Shown: positions 23,101 through 51,795, counted from the first letter of the stretch. The stretch: 64,000 bases of DNA from Litoditis marina (GCA_964036275.1 OZ038437.1:12455638-12519637), one strand, 5' to 3'. Notes: generated from the sequence alone by a model not told the origin. Made by a program: numbers and translations.

Positions 23101-25012
23101 ACTGAACACTAATGAGAACTTTGCCTAATTGTGTTATTTCGTTATTTGTTTTCAGAATCCAACACTCGCGCGTTGCCATCATCAAGCCACAACAAAAAAC
23201 GGCCGATCAAGCCTTGGAAGAAGTAGAGGAAGCTATACGAATGGGCAAAACCGGAGGTTAGTTGGATGAAGGGTATACTTTTGGCTTTTGGATGAATTTC
23301 TCAAACTTTCCTCATTGGTTCGTGGTTGCAATCAGTTTTGTGATCGCAACAGACTGTTAAAATAATGCTCATGCTCAACCTAGATGAATGAATGAATATT
23401 CTCTGTGTAAAGTTATTATTGTCCGATTGAAAACTCGATATTTCAGATGCTCCTCCCGCTGCCGCCTCAGCGTCTCGTCGATCCCGCACGCGGTCGCCGC
23501 GCCGTCGCAGAAGTCGGTCGCGCGACAAGGAACGCGAACGATCGCGACGTCGCTCGAAGTCGAAGGAGAAGAAACGCAGTCGCAGTAGGGAAAAGAAGAG
23601 GAGTCGCAGTAGGGAGAGGGACACGAAACGGAGGAGTCGCAGTCGGTAAGTTGGAGAGAGAGACAAGAGAGGGGGAGAGTCAGAGAGAAGGGGGGGGGGG
23701 GAGAAGGGAGACAGAGAGAGTTACGAGTAGGGGGTTCGGGAAGGAAGATGTCAAAGTGGTGGGGTGATATATATTGAAAAAAAGAGAGAAAGGTTACAAG
23801 AATTTCGTGTTGGTCAATTACAATTTCCTATGTTAATTTAATGGTGTATATGAACGTTTTCAGCGATCGTCGTGCCCGCCGTTCTCGCTCGCGAGACCGC
23901 CGCGAACGTTCGAAGTCGAGGGATCGAAAGAGATCTCGATCCAAGTCACGTGATCGCAAGAGGTCGAGATCCCGTGACAGAAAGAGGGAACGAGACAGAA
24001 AGGAGCGGAGGAGAAGTCGCAGCAGGAGCAAGGATAGATCCGATAGGAAGAAGGTGCGCAATCGGAATTTTGATCGACTTTTTGACCTATGTATGTAAAG
24101 TGGCCGAAACTTTTCAGAAAACTGACTCCATTTTGGTCAATGACTTTTTTCATATTTATGATGTGAATCTCGATTGGTGATCTACGATCAATCACATGGT
24201 AAACCTGAGTGTTGTTTACATGTGATAAGTGCAGTCTGGTTGTAACTGTTGTTTGTGTTGTTGCAGGACAGACGAGACCGGTCCTCGGATCGTCGTCGCA
24301 GCACAAAGGACAAGGAAAGAAAGGAGAAGGATGTTGACAAGGCGGGTTTTAATGATGGGTTCTGTGAAATCCTTCAAAATCTTTCGAAGTTTTCAGGTTC
24401 AGTGTCACTTGAACATGTTTATTTTGTTTATAACTCCTCACGTTTACTGGCGACATATGATGGATGTGATAGCAAATAGTTCACACAGTATTGTGCTACT
24501 ACGTTAAGATGTTTTCAGCAGAGTGTGGAAGACAAGGAGGAAAAGTTGCGAGACAAACTATTGGAGAAGGCGGCCGCCAGGAATGGAAATACCGATGGGT
24601 TAGTTGATGACGTCATACATAGCAGCAAGGGTTGTTAAGAAAAACTCGAAATTTCGGAAACTCGAAAAACTAGAAAACTCGAAATTTTCAACTCGATTAA
24701 CAACCCTTATAGCAGCAAAACTTGTTTTGGCGTTTTTTAACTAGATGAACGAAATACAAGTACATGTACTGAATAGTTTTGAAGTTTTTTTTGTTTCCAA
24801 TGCAAACTCCTGAGGTGTGGAACATTTATTTTCCTTCTGTTATAACGGAGTGCTCCAAAGCCCTTACCCTTACAATCTTTGTTGCCGGTCACTCTGAATG
24901 TGTTTCTGATTTCAGTTCTACGAGTGACCTCGATATGGAGGACCAAAAAGTGGACAAGAAGCCGAGTAAGATCAAGAACGAGAGAAAACGCCATCTCAGC
25001 GATAGCGACTAG
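20187..25012 (+). CDS. SREK1: SREK1-like splicing regulator (two RRMs and an RS domain), 11 exons
   Basis: Exons: 20187-20309, 20615-20765, 21094-21212, 22042-22218, 22576-22709, 23156-23256, 23447-23645, 23864-24053, 24267-24341 (end uncertain), 24519-24598, 24916-25012. About 481 residues. RRM1 covers residues about 8-91 (IKILQVSNISVTASKDQIYT) and RRM2 about 163-250 (RTVYVGNLPKGT, then CAYAYVEF). Residues about 270-420 are an Arg-Ser/Arg-Asp repeat tail, and the end is Lys/Asp-rich (KRHLSDSD). This layout is that of SREK1/SFRS12 (SRrp86; C. elegans rsp-7), which modulates splice-site choice through SR proteins. The acceptor TTTTCCAG 8 bases before the ATG may be a trans-splice site. Exon 9 has no clean in-phase GT donor; a GC donor after 24341 would fit. 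Confidence 0.9.
23650..23720 (+). repeat. Purine-rich (GA)n/G-run tract in a SREK1-like intron
   Basis: GAGAGAGACAAGAGAGGGGG followed by a run of ten G, immediately downstream of the donor of the RS-encoding exon 7. The AG-rich bias continues from exon into intron. Confidence 0.85.
24640..24712. repeat. Family L element, copy 2
   Basis: AGGGTTGTTAAGAAAAACTC to GATTAACAACCCTTA, with AACTCGAAA units, in the last intron of the SREK1-like gene. Confidence 0.7.
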
Positions 25013-25591
25013 ACATTCCACTTAATTTTATTTTTCTTAGCTTGCTCTTTTTGTTGAGAAATTCAAAAAATAACGCAGATGAGTAATTCGTGTCCTCAGA
25101 CAATATGTTTTGATGAATCTGGCGTTAGATAGCTTTTTCGGTCTTTGATGAAGTTCGTCTCCTTGTTGTGTTTTATTGTGTTGTAGATCTCTTTGTTGCT
25201 TCTTATCTTGGATAATGGTTTGTTTTAAAGTTGTAGCTGTGTCTAATCTTTAAGAAAATGAATATATTTGTTGTAAACGGAGTATTTGATCATTATATTT
25301 GGGAGTTTCCCTGTTTGATTTGCTTGGATTGGAAACAAGTGTTCAGCCTTTAAATTTTCAGTCCAATTTTGAATTTGAATACCAGTTGGTTGAATGATTA
25401 AACGCAATATTTTGGTTTCCTAAGGCTGTGTTCGTACTTCGCTCCCCCAGAGGTTAGAAGGTGAAAGACATATCGACTGTTTTTCTTTCGATTGGCTGCT
25501 GGATCGATGATTACATTTTTGACGAGAGAATGGTATTTTTGTGAAATTAGACGTGGGATTAGTTATATATGAAGTTTTGATTCAGCGTGAA

Positions 25592-28500
25592 ATGTTGAAT
25601 CTGACTGGGAGGTCATGTCTGAGGAGTACGATACGATGTCTGGAGACCAGACAACTGGTCTATGAGGAGTACGGGGATCCGAAAAAGGTTGGTCACAGGG
25701 CAAATTCCACAAGGAACCGCGAATTTCGTTAACCCTGCCAGTTAACCATTTTTTTACAGTTAACCATTTAACCATTTTTCTGTTAACCCTTTGGTAACCC
25801 TTTTTTGTAACGTCTTCCGGGCAAAATTCGCGGTTACCAAGTGGTTAACAAAAGTGTTAACCATTTTTTTGGTTAACGGTTAACTGGCGCGGTTAACAAA
25901 AAACGCGGTTAAATAAAGAATTCGCCTGGTTACAGTGCGTTCAAGTCTTATCTCTAACTTTTTAGTCTGACTGACCAGATTACTATAAATAAGGAGTGGG
26001 TGACGGTTGAGCTCAACTACATTAGGCTACAATCTATAACTCATATAAGAACTTTAACAGAAAGTTCATACTTTTCCCATAGATACTATATGTAGACAAA
26101 TTTGGAGCACAACTACTCTTACAGTTTTTGATGCGAGACATTCGCCCAAAGTGATCAAGCTAAATTGTCACGCACTTAAATAAGAATCCCTATCCAGCAT
26201 TCGCCAGAAAAGACCCGTCCACTTTATCTTACCGGTGTTTTTGGTAATCCCTTCTCCGGTTCACTGACAGTTAACCGGGACCGGGAACTAAACAGAAACC
26301 ACGATTCAGTGACCGTTCACAGGTTTGTGAAAACCGGTCATCTTACCAAAAAACGGATAGATAAAGAATTCTGGTGAATTCTATATGTAACCGGGTTTTT
26401 AGGTAACCTAACCCTTTTTTTGGTAACCTATTTTTTAGGTTACCTCAGTAGGTAACCGGATGGTAACCTAAAATGAAAAACCGGTTACCTGTTTTTCTAA
26501 CGCAAAATGTGGTTTTTACCGTTAGTTTTACCGGTAACCGAATTTTAGTTTCAGGTTACTTTCAGGTTACCTACTAAGGTAACCTGAAAAAAAGGTTACC
26601 AAAAAAGGGTTAGGTTACCTGAAAACCCGGTTAGTTGTAGAATTGGCCAAGAAAGAATTCTCCCGCTTGCACATCTTTGTGTGGTGTAACGCGAAGTTTG
26701 GCATAACGAAAACAGATGTGCAGAAGTCACATAATTCTAAAGCGCGAGTTTAGTATTTTCTTACAAAACTACCTTCTTAACAGGTTGTGAAGTTGGTGAC
26801 AGTAAATCTTCCGGATGAGTTGCCGGCCGGAAGTGTCCACGTGAAATGGCTGGCCTCTCCCATCAATCCGGCAGATCTGAATCAGATCGAGGGGGTTGGT
26901 CGTTGTGTGTTATTATTCATATATTGTGTTTCGTAGAGTAGTTGTATGGAATATCCACACTTCGTTTGTTGTCTGCACTGTAGCTGCACAGTTTTCTGGA
27001 CTGACATTTTTGAACAGCTGTATGCATTTATGAATGAAAAAACGGATGAAATTGGCTTATACACCAGTAAGGTCTGACTGAGCGACAAAAAGTAGGCCGT
27101 TTTCAGATGTCAACACATGAAATTTAATGATTTTTCCATCAAAAGTTGACCGACTTTCTTCTTTTCAGCGAAAAAGTAGTTCGTTTCTCAAATTTTTCTG
27201 ACTATCCGGACAACTTCACTGGTGTAACCTTATTCCGTTGCAGGTGTATCCGGTGAAGCCCAAGTTACCAGCAATAGGAGGAAATGAGGGTTACGGACGA
27301 GTGGAAAAGGTAGGCCGATTTTTCCATTAACGAAACTAGCTGTTCTACGATTGTGTTTTTCATTACCACCGCGATTTATTTTAATAATGATAGTTTTTCA
27401 CGGCAACTATTTCAGCCGTGTGTTACTTTATTACAACTATATCACGTTGCGGTATCCGTAGAGGGGTGGGGTCCGTAGAAGATGGACTATTTATGGGTGA
27501 GTTTTATTACTAGCTCATGCGGTCCACCATGAGCTGATAATAAAGCCAATGCCTAGTTTCTATTTAAAGCAGGACGATTATGTGGACCAATTTCGTGTCA
27601 TCGGTCCTTCAAACTGCAATTGAAAAATGTATTGCAGTTTAAAGGACTGAAGCGTTACGATTGGACCACATAATCGTCCTTCTTCAACCAAGGTTTCATA
27701 ATTCTCGATTCAGGTTGGTGCTGGGATCCCGTGCTACCCACCTGTTGCTATATTTATAGTTTGATACCGCTTTCTTATTCAAAAAGACCTTTGTATACAT
27801 ATATCAAACCACATACTACAACTCAATAATGTTCACTGTTTGTAACTATTGATTGTTTCAGGTGGGCGCCGGCGTTTCGTCGCTGAGCGTGGGCGACCAT
27901 GTTCTGCCTGCCCGGGCAGGTCTCGGACTATGGAGATCGGATGGGTATCATTCGGAGGAGGAACTATTCCCCATTGACAACACACTACCGCCGGAGGCCA
28001 GTGCAACACTACAGGTATCGATTATCGATTATTTAGAAAACATCGATAATAATCACTCTGTGGTATATGAACAGTGGCCGTATTCACCAATGTCGCGGTA
28101 AGCTGTCCGCGCCTCTGGACCCTCCTTACTAGCACACTATTGCTCTTCTCTACCCTCCCGCGGAAAGATGTTTTGGCCTTCGGAGGATTGGTGAATACGG
28201 GGCCACAGGTCGCGAGCTTTTCTTTAGAAAGCGTGCTTTAAATGTGGATACCAATGGATTGCATATAAAATCATCGGTGCGAAAACTTGGGAAATAACTT
28301 TTTTGGGTATGGCAGAGCGAAAAAAGAAAGGTTCAGCATGAAAGTTCATAATTTCAGGTGAACCCACCTACAGCCTACCGTATGCTGAAGGATTTCGTGG
28401 ACCTGGTCCCCGGGGATACTGTAATACAGAATGGAGCGAATTCGGCTGTGGGACGGGCTGTTATACAGGTATTTGTCATGGAATCAATACTCGTGCTTTA

Positions 28501-31193
28501 TACGTTGTAAAACCTAGAGCGACTTTGTTGATTGATTCGTTGAACCACGCGTTTTCTTTTCCCTGATTCCAACAATAGTCGTACTTTACTGATGAAAACC
28601 CAATGTCCCACCCTGTTATGTAGCTCGATTATCTAGATAAAACACCCGATTTTCAACGAATTTTCATGGGCAACAAAGTCGCCGCCTCATGTAACGTTGT
28701 ACTTAATGAAGGAGAAAGAGAAGATGATTGTTTAAGCGGTTCAAATTACGGCGTGTGAATCATGCACCACCAAGGGTCTCATATTGGTCTTGAATTCTCG
28801 CGACCCCTCCATCTTTTTCGAGCCGCGACCCCTCTGCAAGTTTTGCCTGTATTTTGCTTATGCGCGCTGTCTTTAGGTATGAAAGTCAATTTTCCACTCG
28901 CGACCCCTATTTGTAACTTGAACTTGTTCGTGACCCTCTATCTCATGAGACATCTTGGCGGTGTATAATGTGTCATCTTCCAACATGGTGTTCAGAGTGG
29001 ATTCAAGCATCCGTATTGTTTTGAAACTGGTACCCCACTCTACCTCAGTTTCAATAGTACTCGATACACCGTAAATCGGACTAGATGATTAGTAACAACG
29101 GTGAACCACCAGATTTGAACGAAATTCCAGTTTGTAACATTTTTTATGGCATACGAAGTGGAATGAGTATAAGCCATACCACTCTCTTTGGAAATGCGCA
29201 AATGGTTTGTTTCATTTCATAATATTCAGATATGTCGTGCTCGCGGTCTGAAGTCGGTGAACATAGTCCGAAAACGGGAGGACATGGAGAGTCTGGTGGA
29301 GCAGTTGACGGTTTTGGGCGGCGATTTGGTCATCACCGAAGAGGAGCTGATCAAGAAGTACAGGTATAGTCATATTCCAGTAAGATGTGACTATTTGACA
29401 GAAAGGATTCAATTTTCATAAAAATGGACAAAGTTTCGTGATTTTGGCGAAAAGACCGAAGAGAAGCTGATCAAGAAGTACAGGTATAGGGGGTGACAAT
29501 TTCTGAGTAGTTTGATCTCGATAAACGTCATAGCCTTCCAATTCCGATGGAAACGCAACGGGATCAAACTACATAGCGGTATAGGGCGACATACGTCGTA
29601 CAGTATGAATTTGGAGGTGCTAGTATGTCTCGAGTAGACACATTTCGGTATTGGTAGCCGTAAAACGGAGTTGTACTTTGTAGTCCAGAAAACTACCAGC
29701 ACAAAAATTGCTTATTAGGTATTTGTATTGTAATGATATGATGACAAGTGTGCAGCCAGGGGTGACCACAGGTTGCACACCGTGCAAATTTTCAGGGGGA
29801 GAGGGGTCGTAAATGCTTTGAAGGGGCAGAAAAGGTTCAAAATACGACGGATTTTTGCAATTTTCGATAAGTTCCCAGAAAATTCGGCAAAATAAGACAG
29901 GTTTTTGACAAATTGCAACTTTTCAGGGGGGGGGGGTCGTACTGACCATATATCGGAAAACTTTCTGGTCACCCATGTGTGCAGCCACACATGGGGGCTT
30001 GGGGCGACTTTGGTTCACAATAATTCATTGAGAGCCACGTTTTTTAAACAGTTTTCAATGAAAACGGGTCGATTCACTGGAGCAACCAACAAACACTCTG
30101 TTTGATTCAGACACGAGGTGAAGAACGTGCGTCTGGCCCTTAACTGCGTGGGTGGTCGATCGACGATGTTTCTGGCGAATGCCCTGGGGCACAATGGATG
30201 CATGGTCACCTACGGGGGCATGAGCAAGCAGCCGCTACAGGTATACTAGAAGTAAATTGAGTATCAACGCATAGTTAGCAATCTAATGAGGCATCGTGCA
30301 CTCTGTTATTGCACGTTTCTGAGTTCTGCTGTGTTTGACATGTTTCACGGGACTGCAATTAACTAACATTATACCGAGATTCACTTTTATTACTTTGTAG
30401 ATGATGTGAAAATGGAATACTTGGCTCAATTTCCAGAAAAATGATGGGATTAGACTATTGGTTGCCTGCTTTTCATGAGCAATGCGAACGTTTTGAATGT
30501 AACCGCACAACATGACGTGTTTGAATGACCGCTCCACCTGTGCATATAGAAATGACCGTGACTATACCCGATTTTTGTTCAGATACCGACCGGTCCTTTA
30601 ATCTTCAAGAATATTCGGCTGGCCGGTTTCTGGATGTCTCGATGGTACGACCAGAAGGAGAATGCGAAGGTAGGTATTTCCCTTTGGCAAACGTAGGGCG
30701 ACTTTGTTGGATACTCTATGAAATCACCCGCCTCTCTTTCAAATCATCATTTTGAACTACCCTGATTTCATCAACAGTTGCACTGGTTATGAAAATTTCT
30801 CGAAATTGCTCGAAATGTTTGCTCGAAATTTTCCAGAACTCAAACACTCAAAATGTTGTACTCGATTAACAATTGATGATCAACATAGACTAGGAATAGG
30901 GAAGCCCTATGGAGGAAATGGAGATCTTAACAATTAGTCGGAATGCGTGTGGTGTATTTGCTTTGAACCACTTTTGCTGGCTGAGTTGATTTCGTAACTA
31001 CGTATTTTCTTGGTATATTAGCTAACGGAATTTGTTATAGGAGCGTGAAGTCATGTACGCAGAACTGGGCGACTGGATCAAGAGCGGAAATTTGGCTCCG
31101 CCCAAATTCAAGCACCGCACGATGGACGCGCATTCAGAAGCATTGGACCAAGCATCGACCCGATTCGATAGAAAACAACTATTCTGCTTGTAA
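25592..31193 (+). CDS. MECR: Mitochondrial enoyl-[acyl-carrier-protein] reductase, 9 exons
   Basis: Exons: 25592-25687, 26784-26894, 27244-27309, 27862-28014, 28358-28468, 29230-29363, 30111-30240, 30583-30669, 31041-31193, all GT-AG and in phase, giving 346 residues (human 373). Residues 1-20 ([20 protein letters not shown]) are Arg/Ser-rich without acids until late, as in a mitochondrial presequence. The alcohol-dehydrogenase-like catalytic domain follows ([30 protein letters not shown] with the family's catalytic Tyr at about residue 71). The NADPH-binding turn is [13 protein letters not shown] at about 167, then [20 protein letters not shown]. It catalyses the last step of mitochondrial fatty acid synthesis, reducing trans-2-enoyl-ACP with NADPH, needed for lipoate. 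It starts 580 bases after the SREK1-like stop; an acceptor (GATTCAG) 6 bases before the ATG may be a trans-splice site. Confidence 0.93.
25698..25928. repeat. Family C-related element, AAAGAATTCGCC subfamily, copy 2
   Basis: GGGCAAATTCCACAAGGAAC to AATAAAGAATTCGCC, beginning 10 bases after the donor of MECR exon 1. Confidence 0.7.
26374..26649. repeat. Family C element, full-length copy
   Basis: GAATTCTATATGTAACCGGG to CCGGTTAGTTGTAGAATTGG, in MECR intron 1, beside the preceding subfamily copy. Confidence 0.8.
27059..27226. repeat. Family B TIR element, copy 4
   Basis: TACACCAGTAAGGTCTGACT to CAACTTCACTGGTGTAA, in MECR intron 2, ending 18 bases before the exon 3 acceptor. Confidence 0.8.
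27564..27687. repeat. Family A TIR element, copy 4
   Basis: TTAAAGCAGGACGATTATGT to CATAATCGTCCTTCTTCAA, in MECR intron 3. Confidence 0.85.
28076..28205. repeat. Family F foldback element, copy 2
   Basis: GGCCGTATTCACCAATG to GGATTGGTGAATACGGGGCC, in MECR intron 4. Confidence 0.8.
29335..29489 (+). repeat. Exon-edge duplication with donor, MECR exon 6 (29335-29369 and 29455-29489)
   Basis: Thirty-five bases covering the last 29 of exon 6 and the GTATAG donor recur exactly 120 bases downstream with a single change (GAGGAG to GAGAAG). The second copy is intronic. Confidence 0.9.
29505..29580. repeat. GTAGTTTGATC hairpin
   Basis: GTAGTTTGATCTCG and GGGATCAAACTACA flank a loop of about 45 bases. 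The same TAGTTTGATC/GATCAAACTA motif ends small foldbacks near 9515-9580 and 62940-63017, and occurs singly at about 110, 1138, 4385, 6600, 7105, 9226, 40790 and 63115. Confidence 0.65.
29756..29998. repeat. Family M repeat, copy 2
   Basis: GGGGTGACCACAGGTTGCAC and an inverted CATGTGTGCAGCCACACATG end; GGGGGAGAGGGGTCGTAAAT is shared with 55564-55710. Confidence 0.65.
30283..30366. repeat. Family N repeat, copy 1
   Basis: GCATCGTGCACTCTGTTATT followed by GCACGTTTCTGAGTTCTGCT; the same 80-base block lies at 61606-61700 and, inverted, near 53219-53310. Confidence 0.7.
30778..30875. repeat. Family L-related CTCGAAAT array, copy 3
   Basis: Repeated CTCGAAATT units and ACTCGATTAACAA, in MECR intron 8. 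Confidence 0.5.
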
Positions 31194-32654
31194 ATTAGAT
31201 TGTTGTAAATACATTCCTGTAAATAATTATATCCAATCTCAGCTTTTTCCCTATCTAGAACGAGTCACATATTATAACCGGTGTGTATGTTAGAATTTTA
31301 ATAATAGGTTTTGTATATTGTGTTAGTTTTTCTAGTAGTCTATCTGCCATAGAGTTACTGCCACTCATGATTTTGTAAAGGATGTATTAATGAAATGTTG
31401 ATAATATTTTGTCCTGTCTTCAATGTTCAGCAAAACTTATATCGATCGCTATATGAGTTTTGTGCGGAAGAATAACAAGTTACTCACGATTTACAGATGT
31501 TTCAATGAAAACTTTGAAAGCCTAATCCTGACAGCTGGTCCGGTCGAGGGTTACTGTAAATCTGGGGTTTGCTGTGCTAGTGCTGTTGTTGTAGTGGGGA
31601 AGGGCATGAGTTAACTGGAACATACATTTCTACCGTCATCGATACGGTTCAATCTGGTAAGAAACTTGGAATTTGTGTAGATTTCCTCCGTGTACACAGC
31701 AAGAACTTTCGAGCAATTTCCTGCGTCTAAAAAGATGCAGAATCGAAATATCTGTGTTCTATTCATGTCTAGAGAAACTCCGCAACCTTTTTCACTAGAT
31801 ATAAGCTCCCGAATGAAGTGAATTATCGCGTTATTTCCTTTTGAAATTTGAAAATCGTGAACTTTCATTTTGGGGTACGGTGGGCGCCAGCTGGTTTGAC
31901 GTGACACCGACGCCACTTTGCGGATTTGGCAGTTTCGATCAATAACTTTTAAAAACACTCAGATTTCGGGTTTTGCTTCATGTTTTATTCATATTTCTAG
32001 CTATTAAAATACAGTTTGTATGTCTTGTGTCACTTAATCAGGTGCTCACGTTGGGTATTAGTTGAGCGGTGTAGACCTTAACTCTCATAACTTGCTGATA
32101 TGTACAGTTTTTGACAGCGTGGAATGACGAATCCACTCATGCGTTTATTGTATGCTGCTATGGCACATTGGCATATTATCGAGTTATGATATTCTCGTTC
32201 GTTCTCCCAACCAAAAGTTGTAAACTATAGGTAGAGTAGCAGAACGAACGTTATTTACTAGGGGCTCGGTTTACGTCTAAGCTGTACTGTTTTTTGCTTG
32301 TTGAAGAGGTGATGTATTCCGTTTTAGGTAACATGTTCTTTCCTATCTCTCTTTTCCCATCATGTTCTCCTGTATATGCGTCAAGTTTCTTCTGTGTTTT
32401 CACCTACCCCCTTCCTCTTACCTACTTTTACTAATGTGTGTGAACCTGTGAACGTCAACATATTTAACCAACCTCCTACGTTCTCCTTTACCTAGTCCTG
32501 TTTTGTCGTGTTATCTGCTTGATCTTCCTGTCAGCAACAGAAAACAGCTGTCTCGATTTATCATCATTTTTTTTTGAAAACTAACTAAAGTATAGTTTCT
32601 GAAATGTTTTTCTTTCAGCTGGGTCGTTCGAATCGTAACTAGTAGAACCCGAAA
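31194..32654. promoter_or_regulatory. MECR 3' region and AP-1 gamma upstream region
   Basis: The first part should hold the MECR 3' UTR. TCTTTCAG ends at 32619, and CTGGGTCGTTCG up to the ATG at 32655 is the probable leader of the adaptin gene, by cis- or trans-splicing. Nothing else is recognised. Confidence 0.5.
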
Positions 32655-48491
<15,837 letters not shown>

Positions 48492-49534
48492 TGACGTCAT
48501 CGGTTGTGGGCGTGGCCTAATGTGATCGGAGGCAGGATGTTCCGATGTTTGTTTTCTCTTAGCTCTATTGTTGTACCCTACGTGATGTTGTTGCGTTTTC
48601 CTATACCAAATCACTATCGATTGAATTTATCGATTCTCCGTTGTCTATCATATCATTCATCTTAATTTAATTTACTTCTGTTTACAAAAGTGGCGAGTTC
48701 CAGATGTAAAGAAATTGGAACTAGTTTTCATTTCATAATTGTGTGACATGGTTGTTTTTTGAAGTGTCTAATGATGTTTTAAGGTTTTAGTGCGAAAGTA
48801 TGAATGTCAGTTGATTGTTCGAAGCTGAGTGGCCGTATAGTGGTTTTCATGTGTATTGATTGATGCACGAAAACTAGTGGTAGATCATATTTCTGTTCTT
48901 GGTTGCAGGATTATGGATTGTATAATTACTTCACTTTCTCTGCATCCAACTTGATTCTTGTTGTCTTTTTTATTTACAAGAACTAGTAAACCTAGTTGTA
49001 TTTTTACTTCTGAGAATGAGAATACAAAGTAACTAGTTGTTTTAGGGGGACATGGGATGCATTACTATAAATCTAAATCTATTCAAATATAAAAGTATAC
49101 TGTATGTATTGGCATCGCGGTTGTTATAATAAGTTGTGATATGAGTATGAGGTTTGTATCTAATATTCGCTTTTTTAATACTATTTATTGTATGGCTCCC
49201 TTTTACCATTTCTGCACGAGCTAGGTTTTATGTGATATTTTTGAATAAATGTGGAGTTTTTTTGATGTTTTGGTTAATTGTGAATGGTACACTATCCTTT
49301 TATTTTATCGTCTCTTTCATTGATTTCAATAATTTGTTGAAACTTTGGTGGCTTGAAAATTTTACTGGGATTGTAGCGAATTCACGGGTTATTGATTGTA
49401 ATAGTTTTTTTAAAGTTGTGAGTAGTAAAAATGAACTTATCATAAACTAGGTAGTACTTAACCTCCTATCCCCCTATTAGGCTTGGTTTTTTGGAAAGGC
49501 TGAATCTTGAAGCGGTATACCTTGTACTTTGGGT

Positions 49535-49804
49535 GGATTCTATATGTAACCGGGTTTTTGGGTAACCTAACCCTTTTTTGGTAACCTATTTTTGAGGTTA
49601 CCTTGGTAAGTAACCGGTTGGTAACCTGAAATGAAAAGCCGGTTACCTGTTTTTCTAACGCAAAATGTGGTTTTTACCGCTATTTTAAACGGTAAACGGA
49701 TTTTAGTTCAGGTTACTTCCAGGTTATCCACCAAGGTAACCGGAAAAAAGGTTACCAAAAAAGGGTTAGGTTACCTAAAAACCCGGTTAGCTGTAGAATT
49801 GGCC
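49535..49804. repeat. Family C element, full-length copy
   Basis: GGATTCTATATGTAACCGGG to CCGGTTAGCTGTAGAATTGG, intergenic. Confidence 0.8.
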
Positions 49805-50159
49805 TGTACTTTGTTGCGTTTGTAGATTGTGTTAATTAAGTTGGAATTTGGTCTATATTCAACTAATCTAATATTAAATGGAGAAAGTTTATGGGAAAGT
49901 TAAAGAAAGATGTATGTATGACCTTTTACATTTTTAAGCTTTTGGTCCCGTTGTGAATCTACCTCTGTTGTACTCTGAACCAATTCGGTCTCGGATCGAT
50001 TATTCATTCGATTTTATGATAAAAAGCAAAATATATTGTTATCTTATCTATAATATTTCCGTGTATGTACTGATATGTGTGCATAGTTAAGCGCGGCTGG
50101 TACTAGGAGATAAAAGTAGACGGGTGGCGCCATTTGGAGAAGAGAGGGTTCTCTGCACT

Positions 50160-50329
50160 CATACACCAGCAAGGTTGTCCGAATAGTCAGAAAAATTCGA
50201 AAAACGGACTACTTTTCAGCCGAAAAGATGGAAGTCGGTCTACCTTTGATGAAAATTTCTACATTTTCACGTGTTTACACCTGAAAACGGCTTCCTTTTT
50301 GTCACTTAGTCAGACCTTACTGGTGTATG
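50160..50329. repeat. Family B TIR element
   Basis: CATACACCAGCAAGGTTGTC to GACCTTACTGGTGTATG, intact ends. Confidence 0.85.
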
Positions 50330-50388
50330 TCTGCACTGTGAAAACGCTGGCAGCTAAAAATAGCGGAGAAGATGCAGGCTTGAATGGC

Positions 50389-50601
50389 AACCAGAATAAA
50401 TCATTCGAAATTGAAAGTCATTAAAGTTAAACTCATTTAAAAGTAAAAGTCAATAAGTACAGAAACAGTTGAGAATTAGAAATAAAGTTTTGGAAAATTT
50501 TCGTATTTTTCAAATCCTGACTAAAAGTGAATTAATGACTTTTACTTTTAAATGACTTTTACTTTAATCACTTTTAATTTCGAATGACTTATTTCTGGTA
50601 C
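50389..50601. repeat. Family G foldback element, copy 3
   Basis: GGCAACCAGAATAAATCATT to GAATGACTTATTTCTGGTAC; closely matches 8281-8491 including its CAACCAGAAT flank. Confidence 0.8.
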
Positions 50602-50890
50602 CGGCTTGAATACTGGTGTCAATTTAGCCTGCATCTCCTTATGAATTTCAAACAGTACAGGCGACATCTGGCTGACCCCGGTATTTTAAGTTGCGAAATT
50701 GGCGAGTCCGGTATTTAGAGTTACAACGGTTTTTCAGAGGACTTCTAACAATTGTTGCAACCACACAAAAGCAAGAGTCATACATGCTTATATTTGAGTA
50801 TAAATCAAGCCTGGTTTTTGGGCTGTAAATTCGCAAATTACGTTAAGGAACTGCAAGGACTTTCGAGAGAAAAAATCGATAGTTATGTAG

Positions 50891-51124
50891 TATAGTTCGT
50901 TTCATCAATCAATGACCTTCTACAGTAAACTGTAAAATGTTCAGAAGGCGATTGCTAATGAATAATATATTAATTTTATCTCAAACTTTCAGAGTTTGTA
51001 GGAGTGAAGGTAGAAAACACAATAGCAAAGTTTTAAGTCATTCGAAAAACATCAAACTACCTAAGAGAACCTGGAAGTTTGCGCAGATTACTGTAGAGGT
51101 TCATAAGTGCGTGAAACAGACTAT
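50891..51124. repeat. Family O element, copy 2
   Basis: TATAGTTCGTTTCATCAATC to GTGCGTGAAACAGACTATA. Confidence 0.7.
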
Positions 51125-51671
51125 ATTCTACTTGAAGCTTGGTTAGCTGGTACTAATCTGGCGGCAGTGTGACGAAGGCCTGTAAAGTTTGTCAATGTCG
51201 GGTTGTAGTTTGAACTGGCGCTCTTTTTTGTATAATGTTTGTATTCATACAGGTGGTATAGGTTGGGAATAGAACGTTTTTTTTCTCCATCAGATATCAG
51301 GACTGTCTTATAATGGGCTGCTGGCAACATAGTCTTCTAACTTTTCGCATTCTTATGGGAAAACATGGGTTTGATTGTGGCCAAATTGCATTATATAAGC
51401 AACATATGGGTTTTTCATTCTATAATATGCAAACCTGACTTTTTGGCTCCACTGAACAACAGTTTTCTTGAAGATTATATATGGTTTTGTTGGGGATCTG
51501 GCAACAAAGTCTCGTAATTGACAGCTGGTCATCAAGGGGGCGGAGCCTGTTCACTTAGATTATTTAGTCACACGTATTTGGCTGACAATCCTGTATTCCT
51601 AGTAGTTTTACCGGTACCAAATTCAATCAAAATGAGACGCCGGATACGTAGATACATGGTATGTACTGTTT

Positions 51672-51795
51672 TTAAAGAAGGTCGATTATGTGGTCCAATC
51701 CGAACGCCTCAGTCCTTTAAACTGCAATACATTTTTCAATTGCAGTTTAAAGGACCGTTGACACGGGATTGGTCCACATAATCGTCCTTCTTTAA
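51672..51795. repeat. Family A TIR element, copy 6
   Basis: TTAAAGAAGGTCGATTATGT to CATAATCGTCCTTCTTTAA, intergenic. Confidence 0.85.

Noticed and set aside
23447..23767. Alternative 106-codon frame over the RS exon
   Set aside because: It is a shadow of the Arg-Ser coding repeat; the chosen frame joins the flanking exons in phase.
49154..49450. 98-codon hydrophobic frame after AP1G
   Set aside because: T-rich DNA gives Phe/Leu/Ile by composition; there is no splice site, no motif, and it lies in the likely 3' region of AP1G.
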